Below, piece by piece: positions 45,041 through 56,583 of a stretch of DNA of 64,000 nt. Numbering within the stretch: the first letter of the stretch is position 1; the number at the start of each line of letters is the position of its first letter. A program made the translations under genes and the position numbers. Below the pieces are notes generated by a model. It worked only from the letters and a program-made list of their open reading frames with translations. It did not search any database and had not been told where the DNA came from. Origin of the DNA: Adiantum capillus-veneris (lineage: Eukaryota; Streptophyta; Polypodiopsida; Polypodiales; Pteridaceae); assembly GCA_014529385.2 (NCBI GenBank), contig CM043958.1:127623317-127687316 (forward strand), written 5' to 3'.

Positions 45041-46104
45041 ATACATAAGCGTAGAATTTGGTCCAAGCCTAGATGATACAGCCGTCCTGCAATCACCTGG
45101 AAGTTTTTTGTTTGTCGAATTGTTTGTTGTTTGGATTTGTCTTCCGTGTTATCAAACCTACCTCCAAAGGAAAGAATGCTAACAATTTCCTGCGACCATT
45201 TGGGTATCATTTCAATATTGAAAAGATAAGCATCGGGTATGTCATCATCTACTCCTTCAAGAGCTTCCCCGTTGTGTAGCCTTGACAAATGATCCGCCCG
45301 TAGATGAGTTTTACCCTTTTTGACTACCACTGTGAAATCAAACTCTAGCAATATAATAAACCAGTGTACAATCCTCCCAGTATTGCATAGTTTATTAACC
45401 AGATACAAAAGAGCTTGATGATCTGTGAAGAACACAAATTTGTTTGCAAGAAAATAATACCGAATTTTCTTTATAGCATAAATCATTCCTAACCCCTCTC
45501 TTTCAGTGGTTGTGTAGTTCTTTTTCGCACTGTTTAACTGTCGGCTTGCATAACAAACAGGAAAATCCATTGTTCCGTCTCCAGGTTGAGCTAGAATACT
45601 CCCGATTGCATATGCTGAAGCATCAATGTGAACATGGAATATCTTTTCCCAATCTGGTGCTTTAAGTACAGGTGTTGATACTAGGTTTTCCTTAAGATTT
45701 TGGAATGAAGTTTCACACTCCTCAGTCCAGTCGAAACTGACTAACAAACAATACAGAGGTTGTGCAATGACTGCATACATATATATGAATCTTTGATAAT
45801 ATCCGTAGTGTCCCATGAAGGATTGCACTTGTTTCGCATTAGTAGGCGTGGGCAGGTCTACTATGACTTTGATTTTATCTAGGTCAGTGGTTATGCCATT
45901 TCTTGAGACAATATGTCCTAAGATGCATCCTTGCCTAACCATAAAAATGCACTTTTCCAGGTTAAGATAGATTCGATATGTTCTGCACTTCTCAAATACC
46001 TTTTGTAAATGGTCTATATGTTCCTCACATAGAAGAGAGTGTACATGAAGATCATCCATGTATATTTCTAAGAATATTCTCAAGTATTCTTTGAACGCAT
46101 GCGT
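45041..46104 (-). pseudogene. RT C-terminal half and RNase H of element B
   Basis: Starting at the edge of the nested insertion, HAFKEYLRIFLEIYMDDLHV carries the intact catalytic Y-M-D-D. LGHIVSRNGITTD, MGHYGYYQRFI and SFDWTEECETSF follow. RNase H: HVHIDASAYAIGSILAQPGD, TTEREGLGMIYAIKK, FFTDHQALLYLVNKL, RADHLSRL, so all acidic residues are present. The frame is open for over 350 codons. The apparent first residues upstream (MCVCVSFQEC) come from the nested element and are not part of RT. Confidence 0.9.
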
Positions 46105-47246
46105 TGTGAGCGGGAGTAAAACACACACAGCGCCTCTATAATGACCCGACACACACTCTTGGAATGATACACACACACACACTATGGGGCACCACTCAGC
46201 TTACACAACACACCTGGCCGAGACAGGGAACACACCTCTGGAGTGAGAGGAGAGAGACTATCCACTTGCCCACTCCACACAGACACACACACACACACAC
46301 CCCCAAAAAACTCAGCTCAAAAGAGGAAAATTTCTGATGTTTAGATACAATTGAGCTTGGGCCAACACCAATGGGGCAAATAGCTCACACAATATGGGTA
46401 AAAGATACCAGATACAATCACAAATTGGAGCAGAAGCTTCGCTCATAGGAGAAACTCACACAGCCAGAACAGCAGAAAAAGAGTGAGAAATTTGGCAAAA
46501 TGGACAGCCCCATCGCGTCCGGAACAGCCCAAAACCCCAGTCTACAATGTCAAAGTGCTCAAATCCGACATCGGATGAGCAGTTTACGACCAAAACAAGC
46601 TCCAAAAACCCCAAAAACACACCTGCGGCTGTTCCTCCTCTCTTCTCCATGTTTTTTCTGATCTTCTCTCAGTTTTTTCAGTTCCCACACTTAGATTTAT
46701 TAGTTGGTCACCCTTGGCCTTTCAGATGACCTCAAACGGACCCCGAACATGCCAAAAACTGACCTCGCAGTGCATAGTTGTCACCTTTTTGCATCATCCG
46801 CACACCTGGCACTCATTTCTTTTCAATAATGCGTCTCACAACCACGTGAAGTGGCCCCAAAAAGTGGTCTTAATGATGAACTTTTTGCATAATTATCACA
46901 AGAAAACACCCACGTTGTGTCCGTATTCATCCACGTGCAAATATTGACCCCGTTCGGCCTCCTGACGCCACTAGATGCCATCTGACGCACCTACTTACCT
47001 CGTGTCATCGGCCCGTGGATAGATTCCTCGAGAAGTTTTACGCGCTACCAACTCCTCCTTATTGTAGAAAAAAAACACTAGTACGAGTAATAGTGAAAAT
47101 CGATGCACTATGTACATACTGTCCTACCTGTACACATGTGGGACCCACATAACCACCTAGCTCTGGAAAATAGGCAATTCTTTATTTGATGCACCATGCA
47201 TGTGTATGTACATATGCGCAATCCCTTGCTCCAAAAAACTCCTGAC
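46105..47246 (-). mobile_element. 3' LTR of the nested element (1,142 bp)
   Basis: TG...CA bounded. It contains (AC)n tracts at about 46166-46180 and 46284-46300. The last ~290 bp match the right LTR closely. Confidence 0.85.
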
Positions 47247-47345
47247 ATAATTTGCCCACCCCCTAGCCTGCTAGAGCATTCATGCTCAGCAGCAGCACTA
47301 GTAGATGCTTATTCCACCAGGATCAAAAGGCCAAAGGCATATTGC

Positions 47346-48857
47346 CTAATTCACAAGAAGCATCATAACACCACACCTACATTTGTCAACAATCAACCAA
47401 AATGCACCGTAGGCATATCCAACTAACACATCCGCCCTGTCTAGAGTTCCAAAAGCATAAATATTGCATGCCACATTCAACCCGACCGATAGAGACAAGT
47501 CAAGTGACTCATCACCTGGCATCTTGGCTTCACGAGCAATAGCAACAACCTGCAAATCATGCACCCAAGTAGCTAAAAGCATTGTGTGATGGTAAAGTTG
47601 TTGATATCCAAAGCACAAAAGTATCCCTGCAACACACATATCCCTAGCATAGACATCCACATAGCTGAGATTGGACTCATATATGCCAAACCCCTTCTCA
47701 TCATCATAAGCATACTCATCATCACACATAACTTTATCCACATCATAATCATGGCTAGCACCACTATCCATAGCTTCTAGCATGGGTTCATCAGTCTCCA
47801 AGAATACAGATCTCTGCTCTAAACCACAATCATGCTCACAAATCGGTTCAATCACTGCACATACATCAAAATATGGCTTCAACACAGGCTCCACATCCAA
47901 CAAATCCACAAAATGGCTCTCAACCTTGCCCTCTTTCCTAATTTCCAAGGAACTAGTATCCAAAGATATGTGCTCATCATCAATAACCTCAACCTCACAC
48001 TCACACCCAGAATCACAAGGTACACAAGTAGCCAATGCATCCTCTTCAAGACTTTTCAATCCTGTATCCAAAGCATTACTCACCTCTTTCGGTTCTTCCA
48101 TAAACCTGTCAACCTACAAGACCTCTTTACGCTTCACAATAGACCTTGGGAAGAAACGAGAAATATCATAGGATAGACTACTTTTCACCTGCTTAGGCTT
48201 AATTTCATCTTTCATGTCAAATCCATCTTGCACATGCATACTTGTACTGATACCATGTTCCTCAAGACGCTTAAACTTCCATTCCTTGTGCTTTGCAATG
48301 CATACCGCATCTTCAAAAGACTCGGGCGTCTTCAACTCAACCTCGAACCGCAACCAAGGTGACAAACCATCAACAAAAGAACTTTTCTTCAATGAACAAG
48401 GGGGGGTCTCATCCTTAAGAGCAACACACCAATGAGTCCATAAATCTATAAAACCTTGTACATAGGCATCAACACCTTGACAAGAACCTTGCTTAAGAGC
48501 ATTGAGCTCATTCCATACTACATTTGCATCTTCAAAAACCTGGAAACGCTCTAAAAAAGCTTCTATAAACTTGTCAAGACTCAAACCATAAGAAGAAGCC
48601 ACTGCTTCTTTAGCTTCCAAATCCATGAACCGGGCCTCATCTTTCAAAAGCAATCCAAATAGCCTCAAAATCTTGTCCTCATCACACATATTGTTGCTTA
48701 TGCATGCCACCTCGACTTGCTCTAGAAAGTCTTCCGCACCTTCACCACTTCTTCCATGAAATTCCGGATAAGAGAAAGCCATGGCTACCGAAGTTACAAT
48801 GCTTTGAGAACCCCTTCGAACACACATGCAAGAACCCAAAACTTTTAACTGACTCAA
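47346..48857 (-). pseudogene. Gag-like protein of the nested element (one stop)
   Basis: A single frame of about 504 codons with one TAG at 48114. The N-terminal half has AFSYPEFHGRSGEGAEDFLE, LLKDEARFMDL, FIEAFLERFQVF, WNELNALKQG and VDAYVQGFIDLW, the usual retrotransposon gag order (W/F..L..kq...v..y...F..L). The C-terminal half is strikingly acidic and Cys-containing (CVPCDSGCECEVEVIDDE, DYDVDKVMCDDEYAYDDE), with no CCHC knuckle. ATG 48782 (MAFSYPEF) is a plausible alternative start. Pol must come from another element. Confidence 0.75.
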
Positions 48858-49826
48858 TTCCCAAAAACTTCAATGGAGCTCAACTTTAGATAAGGACAAA
48901 CACATGCACATCAAATGAGTTTTCATAGTTGATCATCGGAATACAATAGGCAAAGGACATTCCAGGATCTCTCTTAATCTTCTTGGCCCAAACATAAAGA
49001 CTATGCGCTACTGGAAAAAAATCTTCCTGGACACATGAACATTTATCTGGATTCTCTAAGTTAAATGAAAAGGAGTGAATTGAGGTTCGTCGTGATTATC
49101 CATTAAAAGCCATCCATGTAGCTTCCAAAAACTCACACTTGACTAATCCTCTGAGTTTGCCAAAATTTCAGCAGCATAACAGCATAAATGGCTTAAAAGA
49201 CCAAAAGACCAGCCATCATAACTTGGAAAAATTTTGACAGAGTTTCCCCAGAAGTAGAGCAGTGTGAACCCAAAATATAGACTGTATATGTATGCATAAA
49301 CTGTCAACAATAGAACCCGAACATCAAATAGGACTCACTAGTACATAGCCTATGGCGAGGTCACGAAAAGGGTGCTCCAGCTACCTGTATAACCGAAAGG
49401 ATCTCCACATTTGAGAATCCCCCAGCTCAATAAAACCTCACGCTATCGACCCTGACACGAAGGCTAATGCAAATCGCGTATAGTCAAGTCTCAGAAATGA
49501 CTATCTTCTAGACCAAGTCTCAGAAATGGCTGGGACTGCCAAATAAAACCAAGTATGGCTCCACAAATGCGTACAATTGCAGTTTCCACAAGTAACGTAC
49601 AATCCAGTAGACAATGCGCTCAAACAGGCGCCAAGTGATGCATACCCACAACAACTACAAGTGACATCACTGCTAGTATATCACTGTACTCCAGCTACCT
49701 GTACCTGTGTGAATCACCTGTACCTGTACCTGTCCCTATAACTTGTAACCTATAATCTGGAACCTCCAACCTGTAAGCCCGAATCTCGAAGCTTGAAGCT
49801 CGAAGCAGAAGGTACTCGAAGAAGAT
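48858..49826 (-). other. Leader of the nested element
   Basis: No coding sequence between primer binding site and gag. It contains short repeated CTACCTGTA/CCTGTAC motifs near 49690-49760. Confidence 0.5.
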
Positions 49827-49843
49827 CCTCAGTGGGGGCACCA
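49827..49843 (-). promoter_or_regulatory. Primer binding site of the nested element
   Basis: On the minus strand TGGTGCCCCCACTGAGG lies seven bases inside the 5' LTR. Nearly the same site (TGGTGCCCCCACAGAGG) is at 62846. The cognate tRNA would end ...GTGGGGGCACCA; I cannot name it. Confidence 0.7.
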
Positions 49844-49849
49844 AAAGAA

Positions 49850-50170
49850 TGTGAGCGGGATGAAAACACACACAACGCCTTTATCTTGATGCCACTAGAT
49901 GCCATCTGACGCACCTGCTTACCTCATGTCGTCGGCCCGTGGATAGCTTCCTCGAGAATTTTACGCGCTACCAACTCCTCCTTATTGTAGAAAAAACACA
50001 CTAGTACTGGTAATAGTGAAAATCGATGCACTATGTACATACTATCCTACCTGTACACATGTAGGACCCACATAACCACCTGGCTCTGGAAAATGGGCAA
50101 TCCTTTATTTGATGCACCATGCATGTGTATGCACATATGCGCAATCCCTTGCTCCAAAAAACTCCTGACA
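49850..50170 (-). mobile_element. 5' LTR of the nested element, internally deleted
   Basis: Matches both ends of the left LTR but lacks about 820 bp in the middle (after ACGCCTTTATC). With the promoter region lost it is probably inactive. Confidence 0.85.
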
Positions 50171-50174
50171 GCGT

Positions 50175-50690
50175 CATTAACCTTTGAAAGGTAGCTGGGG
50201 CATTAGTTAAGCCAAAAGGTATAACTCTATACGCAAATATTCCCCATTCTGTGGCAAACGTTGTTTTGTGTTGATCCTCTATTGCAATTGCCAATTGGTT
50301 ATACCCTGAAAACCCATCTAGAAAAGAATAAGCCCGTTTCTCGGCCACCCTCTCAAGTACATGTTTTGTGATCGGCAAGGGATAATTGTCCCTTATGGTG
50401 GCTGCATTTACCTTTTTGAGGTTTACACACACTCGCAGCTTTCCGTTCTTTTTGGGGACAACCACAATGGGTGACACCCAATCTGTATGTTCAATTTCGT
50501 AGAAGAATTCAACATCCATCAGCTTGTCAATCTCCTCTTTGATTCGTTTAGCAAATGTGTCATTATATATATAAAGACGCTGTTTGCTAGGTTTGGAATC
50601 TGATTTTAAAGGAATTGTATGTTGACATATTGATGGATCAACTCCTTTGAGGTTTTTGTAGGACCATGCAAACACATCTTTATACTTCTT
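50175..50690 (-). pseudogene. RT N-terminal half of element B
   Basis: MFAWSYKNLKGVDPSICQHT, KRIKEEIDKLMDVEFFYEIE, VVVPKKNGKLRVCVNLKKVN, DNYPLPITKHVLERVAEK, FLDGFSGYNQLAIA and FAYRVIPFGLTNAPATFQRL. The frame is open up to the nested insertion at 50174. The remaining RT resumes at 46104. Confidence 0.9.
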
Positions 50691-50696
50691 GAGAAG

Positions 50697-51330
50697 TTAT
50701 GTTAGCCGTTCTTCTTCTTCAGGCTCTAAATCAGTTGCTATATAGACCGGCTGAGGCTCTTCACTTGGTTCAGCGAGGTCTATCCTTTTTGCATTTTTCG
50801 GCCCATCGTAAGATTCCTGGTTTGTTCTTTCCCTGACTGGTGGTGTCATTATGATTTTTCTGTCCTGGATGGTGAATTTCCGATAGTGTGATGGTACATT
50901 CATGTTTCCTTTTTCTGACTCCCCCTTACCATCACTATCTCCCTCAGTAGTCCATACCTCTCGTAAAGACCGTTTTAGTTCTTGGTATTTCTGTTTACGC
51001 TCCAGTTTGGTCCACTCTGGGTTTTTTATTGTTTCTTTTTTTAATTTTTGAGTTTTTTGTGATTTTGTTTCTGTTTTAGCTTTCCGTACTTGTTTTATTT
51101 CCTCTTGTGTTTCTTCCCTTCGAACTTTTGAGAATCTTCCTGATATTTGATCTTTTACACAATCCTCTGCTTTGACAAGCATTAGATAGTGAGTTTTATC
51201 TTTTATCTTGGGCATCAGGTTTTCTCTCATTTTGTTCTCAGCTCGTTTTTTCCTATAGCATTCCTGGCGTCTAGGGCGTTGATTGGCAAAATCATAAAAC
51301 TTGATATTCTCTGTTTTCTCTCCACGCTCA
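50697..51330 (-). pseudogene. Charged pol linker of element B
   Basis: K/E/R-rich open frame with EETQEEIKQVRKAKTETKSQ, SHYRKFTIQDRKIIM, GPKNAKRIDLAEPSEEPQPV and YIATDLEPEEEERLT just before RT. The counterpart in A is 421-1200. Confidence 0.65.
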
Positions 51331-51341
51331 CTTGAGCTGTC

Positions 51342-51960
51342 TTAACACTCATTATCTGCATCATTATTTACCTCCAAATGCTTAGAGGATTTATAAAACT
51401 CTTCTTGTTCTGGTGGTTCTACCATCTCATCTCTTCCTAGTATAAGGCTTACCATGTAATACGGTAGCACATCATAGCCATCCTTATCGCAAAATTTTGT
51501 TGTTGGACTATCTGTAATGGTACAGAGATCCAATGTTACTAGTATGTGTTCCCATTCCAGAGGTTCCAAGGCATCCTCATGAAAAGGTTCTGGAATATAA
51601 TCCTTGTCCTCAATAGCTCTTTCTAAGACAGATTCCTCTCTTTTTAAGCTCCCACAATGTGAAGCTCCGCACATCCATAGCTCTTTTTGCTGCCCTAACC
51701 ATGCTGGGAGTTCCGACCCTGCTAATGTAGCTGAATCAAACTCTTCCACTGGTGTCTGGTTCACATCTTTGTAACTATGGTCTTTCAAGTGTATTTTGGT
51801 TGTTGTCTCGCCATGTCTGAGGTATATGTGGTCATACCCCCAATCCTTGACCATCTTTACTTGTCACATGAATAGTCTTCCCAAGATGATCTCGTAATTG
51901 TTCTTTTTGTCGAAATCGGGTATTGCAAATGTATGCTCATACTTGATTCCGCACGAAGTG
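51342..51960 (-). pseudogene. Protease C-terminus and linker domain of element B
   Basis: The frame upstream of 51854 reads VIVTSCGIKYEHTFAIPDF, then NYEIILGRLFM (retropepsin ILGR motif), a stop and VKMVKDWGYDHIYLRHG, leading into the linker domain shared with A (10-420), with WMCGASHCGSLKREESVLER and KFCDKDGYDVLPYYMVSLIL. The linker has no known function; its conservation in A and B suggests a real domain. Confidence 0.75.
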
Positions 51961-51972
51961 ACAATTACTTTT

Positions 51973-52110
51973 TCAGATTTCCTTGGTGGCGATAGCAACT
52001 CCTGCTCCATTGTCAAGAACGGCCTTGGAAACTACTCCCTGGAATTCTACTGGTAGCGTGGTGTTTCCATCTTCTCCCTCGCAATATTCTCCAACCTTGT
52101 TTAATTTGTA
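51973..52110 (-). pseudogene. First retropepsin of element B, active-site part
   Basis: NKVGEYCEGEDGNTTLPVEF and VSKAVLDNGAGVAIATKEI. The catalytic D-S-G has become D-N-G. It matches C's protease at 26439-26560. The middle of the domain is deleted before the ILGR part near 51890. Confidence 0.8.
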
Positions 52111-52112
52111 TT

Positions 52113-52200
<88 letters not shown>

Positions 52201-52720
52201 ATAGCCAAGAGCTTGCTCCCATAGGCAACAAAGTGAAGGGCTAGAAGTTGCATTCGACGAGTTGAGTTTGACGACAACTAATGATTCTTGGCAATAGGTG
52301 AGAAGGGACAACTCGCATCATGGAATTATTGAGGCATCTGGACGATATACATAATTTGCATAAACATCTTCTTTGCGAGGTGAGCACATCTTTGTTCACC
52401 TTCTTTGTTTACCATGTTCTTTTAGGGGTAGCTTGAATGTTTTTACACAAAATTTCTCTATTTGTAGGTTTTCTCATATTCAAATTTAGAATTTAGTGGT
52501 AAACCTGAATCTTTGTATTTCAAGTTACACTGAACCATGGGTTTTCAAGCACTAGCCGATACAAAATTCTCTTTTTTGAAAACTTGGAAAACCTATATAT
52601 GAGAAATTTTAGAGGTGAATTTACTACATTTGAAGATTTTTCACTAAATTTTTCTTGCCTCCAAATTTAGAGTTTAGAGCTAGGTGGGGATACACTAAGT
52701 CTAGGTTTTTATGAGCACTA
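52107..52720. other. Foreign segment with (GA)n replacing B coding sequence
   Basis: Between the protease (ending 52106) and the gag C-terminus (from about 52735) lies about 610 bp of AT-rich noncoding sequence with a (GA)n tract at 52113-52195. In element C the matching interval is coding and about 850 bp long. It therefore replaces sequence rather than simply being inserted. Confidence 0.6.
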
Positions 52721-52734
52721 GATGGTATTTAACT

Positions 52735-53348
52735 GCTCATTTAACTTTTCTGCCAACACTGATCCTCCTGATTCTGCACTTTTGGGCTCTGCTATTTCCT
52801 TGGGTGCTATGGTTGCCGTAGTATGTGAGCTTAGGCTAGCTAGATCCTCTAACCGCTCTAATCTATCCTTTGTGTGTTTTAACTCCTCGGATAGAACCGT
52901 TTGCTCTCATTCTATCCTGGCTTTCATATGCGCCTTTCTAGCTTTCCAAGTGCTTCTCTAATTTTTCGTTTCTGAACTTGGGGCATCAGTTTTTGGCTCT
53001 TCAATTATGGGTTCGTTCATCATTCTTTGAGCTTGGGCTCGTGTCACTGCCTGAATAGGTATTATTGTTTTTTTTAAACCCTCCACTGGAAGGCACTGCT
53101 TCCAGCATGTTCAAGGTAGTTTTTGCTCCTTTGCTCGAGTTCTTAGGGCAATCCGGAATCAAATGAGTAACTCCACACTTGGTGCAATATGCGTTGACTC
53201 TAATGACTTCATCATGAGGAAAGTTTCTTAGCCAATGGTCTCCACCACACTTGTAGCAGGGTCCTTTAGGCTGTTGAGGTGCTCCTTGAGCTCCTCTTTG
53301 TTGGTATGTATGTCTCTGCCCTCCCATGCCTCCATTGGCTATGAACAA
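52735..53348 (-). pseudogene. Gag C-terminal region with knuckles, element B
   Basis: CYKCGGDHWLRNF (first knuckle, last Cys lost), CTKCGVTHLIPDC (second, intact CX2CX3HX4C), then TRAQAQ, STWKARKAHMKARIE, and GGSVLAEKLNEQLN at the end. It matches C's 25000-25600 in order. The unusual X3 spacing is shared by both elements. Confidence 0.75.
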
Positions 53349-53354
53349 TAATGT

Positions 53355-54600
53355 TCATTCATCCAAGCTATATCTTCCTTCTCCTGCTGTCTGTGCAACG
53401 GTTGGTGGTCCTGTATTTCCTATCATGCTCCATGGTTCTGGTGTTGAGGGTTCTTCCGATGGATAATAGACAAGATTTGCAGCATATCCATTGGGATCTT
53501 CGTAATATGCATGCATAGGCACTAAAGCCTTCTCTTCTGATTCGGTTACTGTCGGTGTGTATCTTATGCCAACTGGTCGTAATCCTGGTAGGGGTGGTTG
53601 TTGCCCCAACACTGGTTGTGGTCTCTCTACACCTACAGGTCCTGGTAGGTTTCTTGCTTGATACCTAGGCATCGGTGGAATTTGATGAGATGCTACCTGA
53701 GCTTGGGGAGCGTAAGGTCTCTCTCTCTCATATCCCTTTTTATAATAACATTCCTCCGTCCCATGGTTTGTCCATTTTTGTTCAATAGCACACCACTTGG
53801 GATCTTTAGCCTGTGGCTTGGCGTACAAGTTAATCTTTTTTAGCACTTCCTCTACAAGTTGCTCCTGGTTTACAGCTACTTCTCCTTTTGGTGCTGTCTT
53901 AGAAGACTTGCTTTCACTTTGTTGTGAGGATGAATCGTCGTCAAGATCCTTGAACTCACCCTCATTGTAGACCGCACAATTGTCCACGAGGTAAAGAGCC
54001 TCCTTAGTTAATTCATTTAACGTCGTGCTCCTCTTCATATGTAAGTCCTTCTGGAGATCTGCATTCCTTAGTCCTTGGATAAATATAAGCATAAGTCTAG
54101 ATTGAGTTGGCAGTTCTTCCACAGGGAAGAACTTAACATATCTTTTTAGTCGTAGGACTGCTTTTCGCACAGATTCCCCATCTTTCTGTTTGAATTTATG
54201 GATTTGTGAGACTGTATTATGAGCTATCCCCCTTTGTGATAATTCCTTGGTAAACTCGTCAAAAAACACCTCCTCCATAGACTCAAAGTCTCTACGCTCC
54301 ACAGAGTCAAACCAAGTAGCAGCGTCATCCTCTAGGGTTAGCCCAAACCCTACAAATTGAGTAGGGAAGTCTAACACCTCTTCAGCTCTAATTACACGCA
54401 CAAAGGCTACTACATGATCTCTAGGATCTTTGTTTCCCGTGTATTTCTTGTTTACCCATTTTTGCACTTGAGAAGGTCTAATTCTACGATGGTCTACAAA
54501 TCTCATCATTGGATCTCCACGTCCTAATCGATATACCTCTTCTGGCCTTTGGTAGTAGGCGGGTTCTTCTCCCAATGGTGCTCCTAAGCCATAATTTCTA
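53355..54600 (-). pseudogene. Gag capsid region of element B
   Basis: More than 400 open codons. RIRPSQVQKWVNKKYTGNKD, DPRDHVVAFVRVIRAEEVLD, GFGLTLEDDAATWFDSVERR, IAHNTVSQIHKFKQKDGES, RLMLIFIQGLRNADLQKDLH and NHGTEECYYKKGYERERPYA, then a proline-rich tail. Where C has TGA at 24002, B has an arginine. Confidence 0.85.
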
Positions 54601-55775
54601 ACGGTTCTTGCAAGAGATGGTTCATCTCTTCGAACTCGTTCTATGGGTGGTCTTCCAGGCTCTGTTGACCCTTGAGTCTTTAGCTTACTTTCTCCTTGAT
54701 ACCGTGAATAGAGTGGTGGTTCTTGTAAATCCCTTAGCCCTAGCCCTCGTGCGGCTTGATAACTATCTAAATTTAGGTCTTATTCCAATGTTGCACTCTA
54801 TCGAATCCATGCTTGCAATGATGGTTGGGGTGCTGGTTGGTTTTGGTTGTTGAATGTCTGATGTCGAGTAGAATGTGAGGTCGCGTCATACTCTTTTAGA
54901 AAGGGATTTGTTGACTTGCTAGGGGTGTAGGTGGCTCTTAGCACTTCATCGGGGGTATATGTTGATGCTCCTGGAACTATTTCCTTTTCTACCTCCTCTG
55001 GGAGAATACGTTGGTATTCTCACCCGTACCTATCAACAAAAACTATATCCTTCCCCATAGAAATTTCATAAGAGAATAAGTAAAGAACCTTGTCTTTGCT
55101 TAACTCGTTTGGGTAGGGTTCTTTGCAACGAAAGTAAGAGACTATTCCCTGGCTCTCATGCTTGTAAATTCCCACATTCTCATTATAAGTTGAAACCCTG
55201 GTTGTTTTCTTATCATACATAAAAAGCGCTCCACGTCAATCAATGTTTGGAGGTGGTTCTCGAGTTTCTGAAACCATTTTTCCTTTTGCCACGTTATCTC
55301 CATATCTGTTGTAATCCTCATGGTTACTAACTATCAAATAGTGGCTCCCCTTTTCGTCTTGGAATCTATCTCCATCATCATATACTCGAATTATCTCCAG
55401 TCTCTAAGCCGGCCTTTCTTCAATACAAATACACTTTCGTCCTTGATAGTCAGAATAAACTAGGGCTCCCCTTGTGTTTGTTCCTTCTAAGAAGATCAAA
55501 GTGACCTTGGAATAGTTCAAAGGATTTAGAGAGGTGCTTCCCCTCGGCATTGGTCCATCATAGGTGAAACCTTCTGGCTGTTGACTACCCATCATGAAGA
55601 AGGACTTGTCGGATGAAGTGTCAATATCACTACCCTCCTCAATAATCGGTGCTAGTGGATCTAGCCTTGCCTGAGTTACACTCTCCTCGGTGGACACTAA
55701 GCTACCTTGGTCACCTGCCACCTTTTGGTCTCTAAAAATGTATCTTCCTGATCTTAAATTCATCAAACTTAGCAA
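54601..55775 (-). pseudogene. Gag N-terminal extension of element B
   Basis: About 390 codons ahead of the capsid, broken by a few stops (55404, 55020, about 54800). Segments include LDPLAPIIEEGSDIDTSSDK, YDKKTTRVSTYNENVGIYKH and KVLYLFSYEISMGKDIVFVD. The last aligns with C's KLLYVYTYGVDCQWISIVVD. I do not recognise a family. The start at 55775 (MLSLMNLRSGRY) is the first ATG after the leader but is not proven. Confidence 0.55.
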
Positions 55776-56183
55776 TGCAATTTATCAAAAATTCAACCAC
55801 TCACCTAGTAAAGGATCAGTATCCGCACAACTTCTTGCTTTGCTGCTGAATATACCTGTACACAAGCATTTAATTTCTGCAATCGAATCAAAGCATCTAA
55901 CCGCTAGAGGTGATTTTAGTAATGATTGGTATAACTGGAGAGTTAACCTCAACCACTACTGTATTTATACATTGCTGATGTTCTGGACTAGGTCTGCTAA
56001 TTTGGAACTGTACGTCCCTTGGATGTTGGTCAATTTACCTGAAAAAGTCTTAATTCTGTCTTTGCTCCGTCAAAAGGTCAAACGAGGTCCAAATTCACTT
56101 CTGAAAGAAGTTTTGGAATCCTTAAGTCAAATGGAACCTCACTGTATAAGCTCAATCAAATTTTCTCTTCCCTAAGCCCCAGT

Positions 56184-56207
56184 AGACATCCTACGTGCAG
56201 GATGTCT
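56184..56207. repeat. 24-bp palindrome, degraded core ACGTGC (B leader)
   Basis: Left and right arms match the consensus; two core changes. Confidence 0.75.
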
Positions 56208-56458
56208 CCTACTCTGTTTTGCCTGAATTTTTGCACTATGGATTCCCCTTGATATGTTGAGTCCACAACTGTTTTTACCTTTTGATTTGGACACCTATAA
56301 GCTGGTCAATGGATCAGAAATCTGTTCCGATAGCCTGATGTTGGTCTGTCCAGTCAAATCAGCCCCAATTTGGACCAAAATTGACTAGGAGGCTTGCCTT
56401 AGGCTATACAACACCCTACTATGCCCACAGTCAGTTTCTGGCTTGAATTTCTTGCTTT

Positions 56459-56482
56459 AGACATTCTACGCGTAGCATGTAT
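56459..56482. repeat. 24-bp palindrome, arm mismatches (B leader)
   Basis: AGACATTCTA, intact CGCG, TAGCATGTAT: core kept, three arm changes. Confidence 0.7.
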
Positions 56483-56583
56483 TTTTGCTCAAAATGGCTT
56501 CAAATGCAAAGCACAGACTCCTCTTAAGGTGCTGATCACTTTGGTATGCTCAAATTTAGGGTTAGAGTGCTAGATCACCCAAA

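Larger units (their letters stand above)
46105..50170 (-). mobile_element. Nested gag-only LTR retrotransposon (non-autonomous)
   Basis: Interrupts B's RT exactly between FQRLMT and HAFKEYL. Ends are TGTGAGCGGG...CTCCTGACA on the plus strand. GCGT flanks both sides (46101-46104 and 50171-50174). Left LTR 46105-47246, right LTR 49850-50170. A purine tract on the minus strand (47247-47261) and a primer binding site (49827-49843) show minus orientation. The interior of 2.6 kb codes only for a gag-like protein. This is the architecture called TR-GAG. Confidence 0.9.

Noticed and set aside
46105-46182. Cys/Val-rich start of the long RT-RNase H frame
   Set aside because: It is LTR sequence of the nested element read into B; RT starts at HAFKEYL (46104 downward).
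50031-50174. C-terminal 48 residues of the RT frame
   Set aside because: Past 50174 the frame runs through the nested element's LTR; not part of RT.
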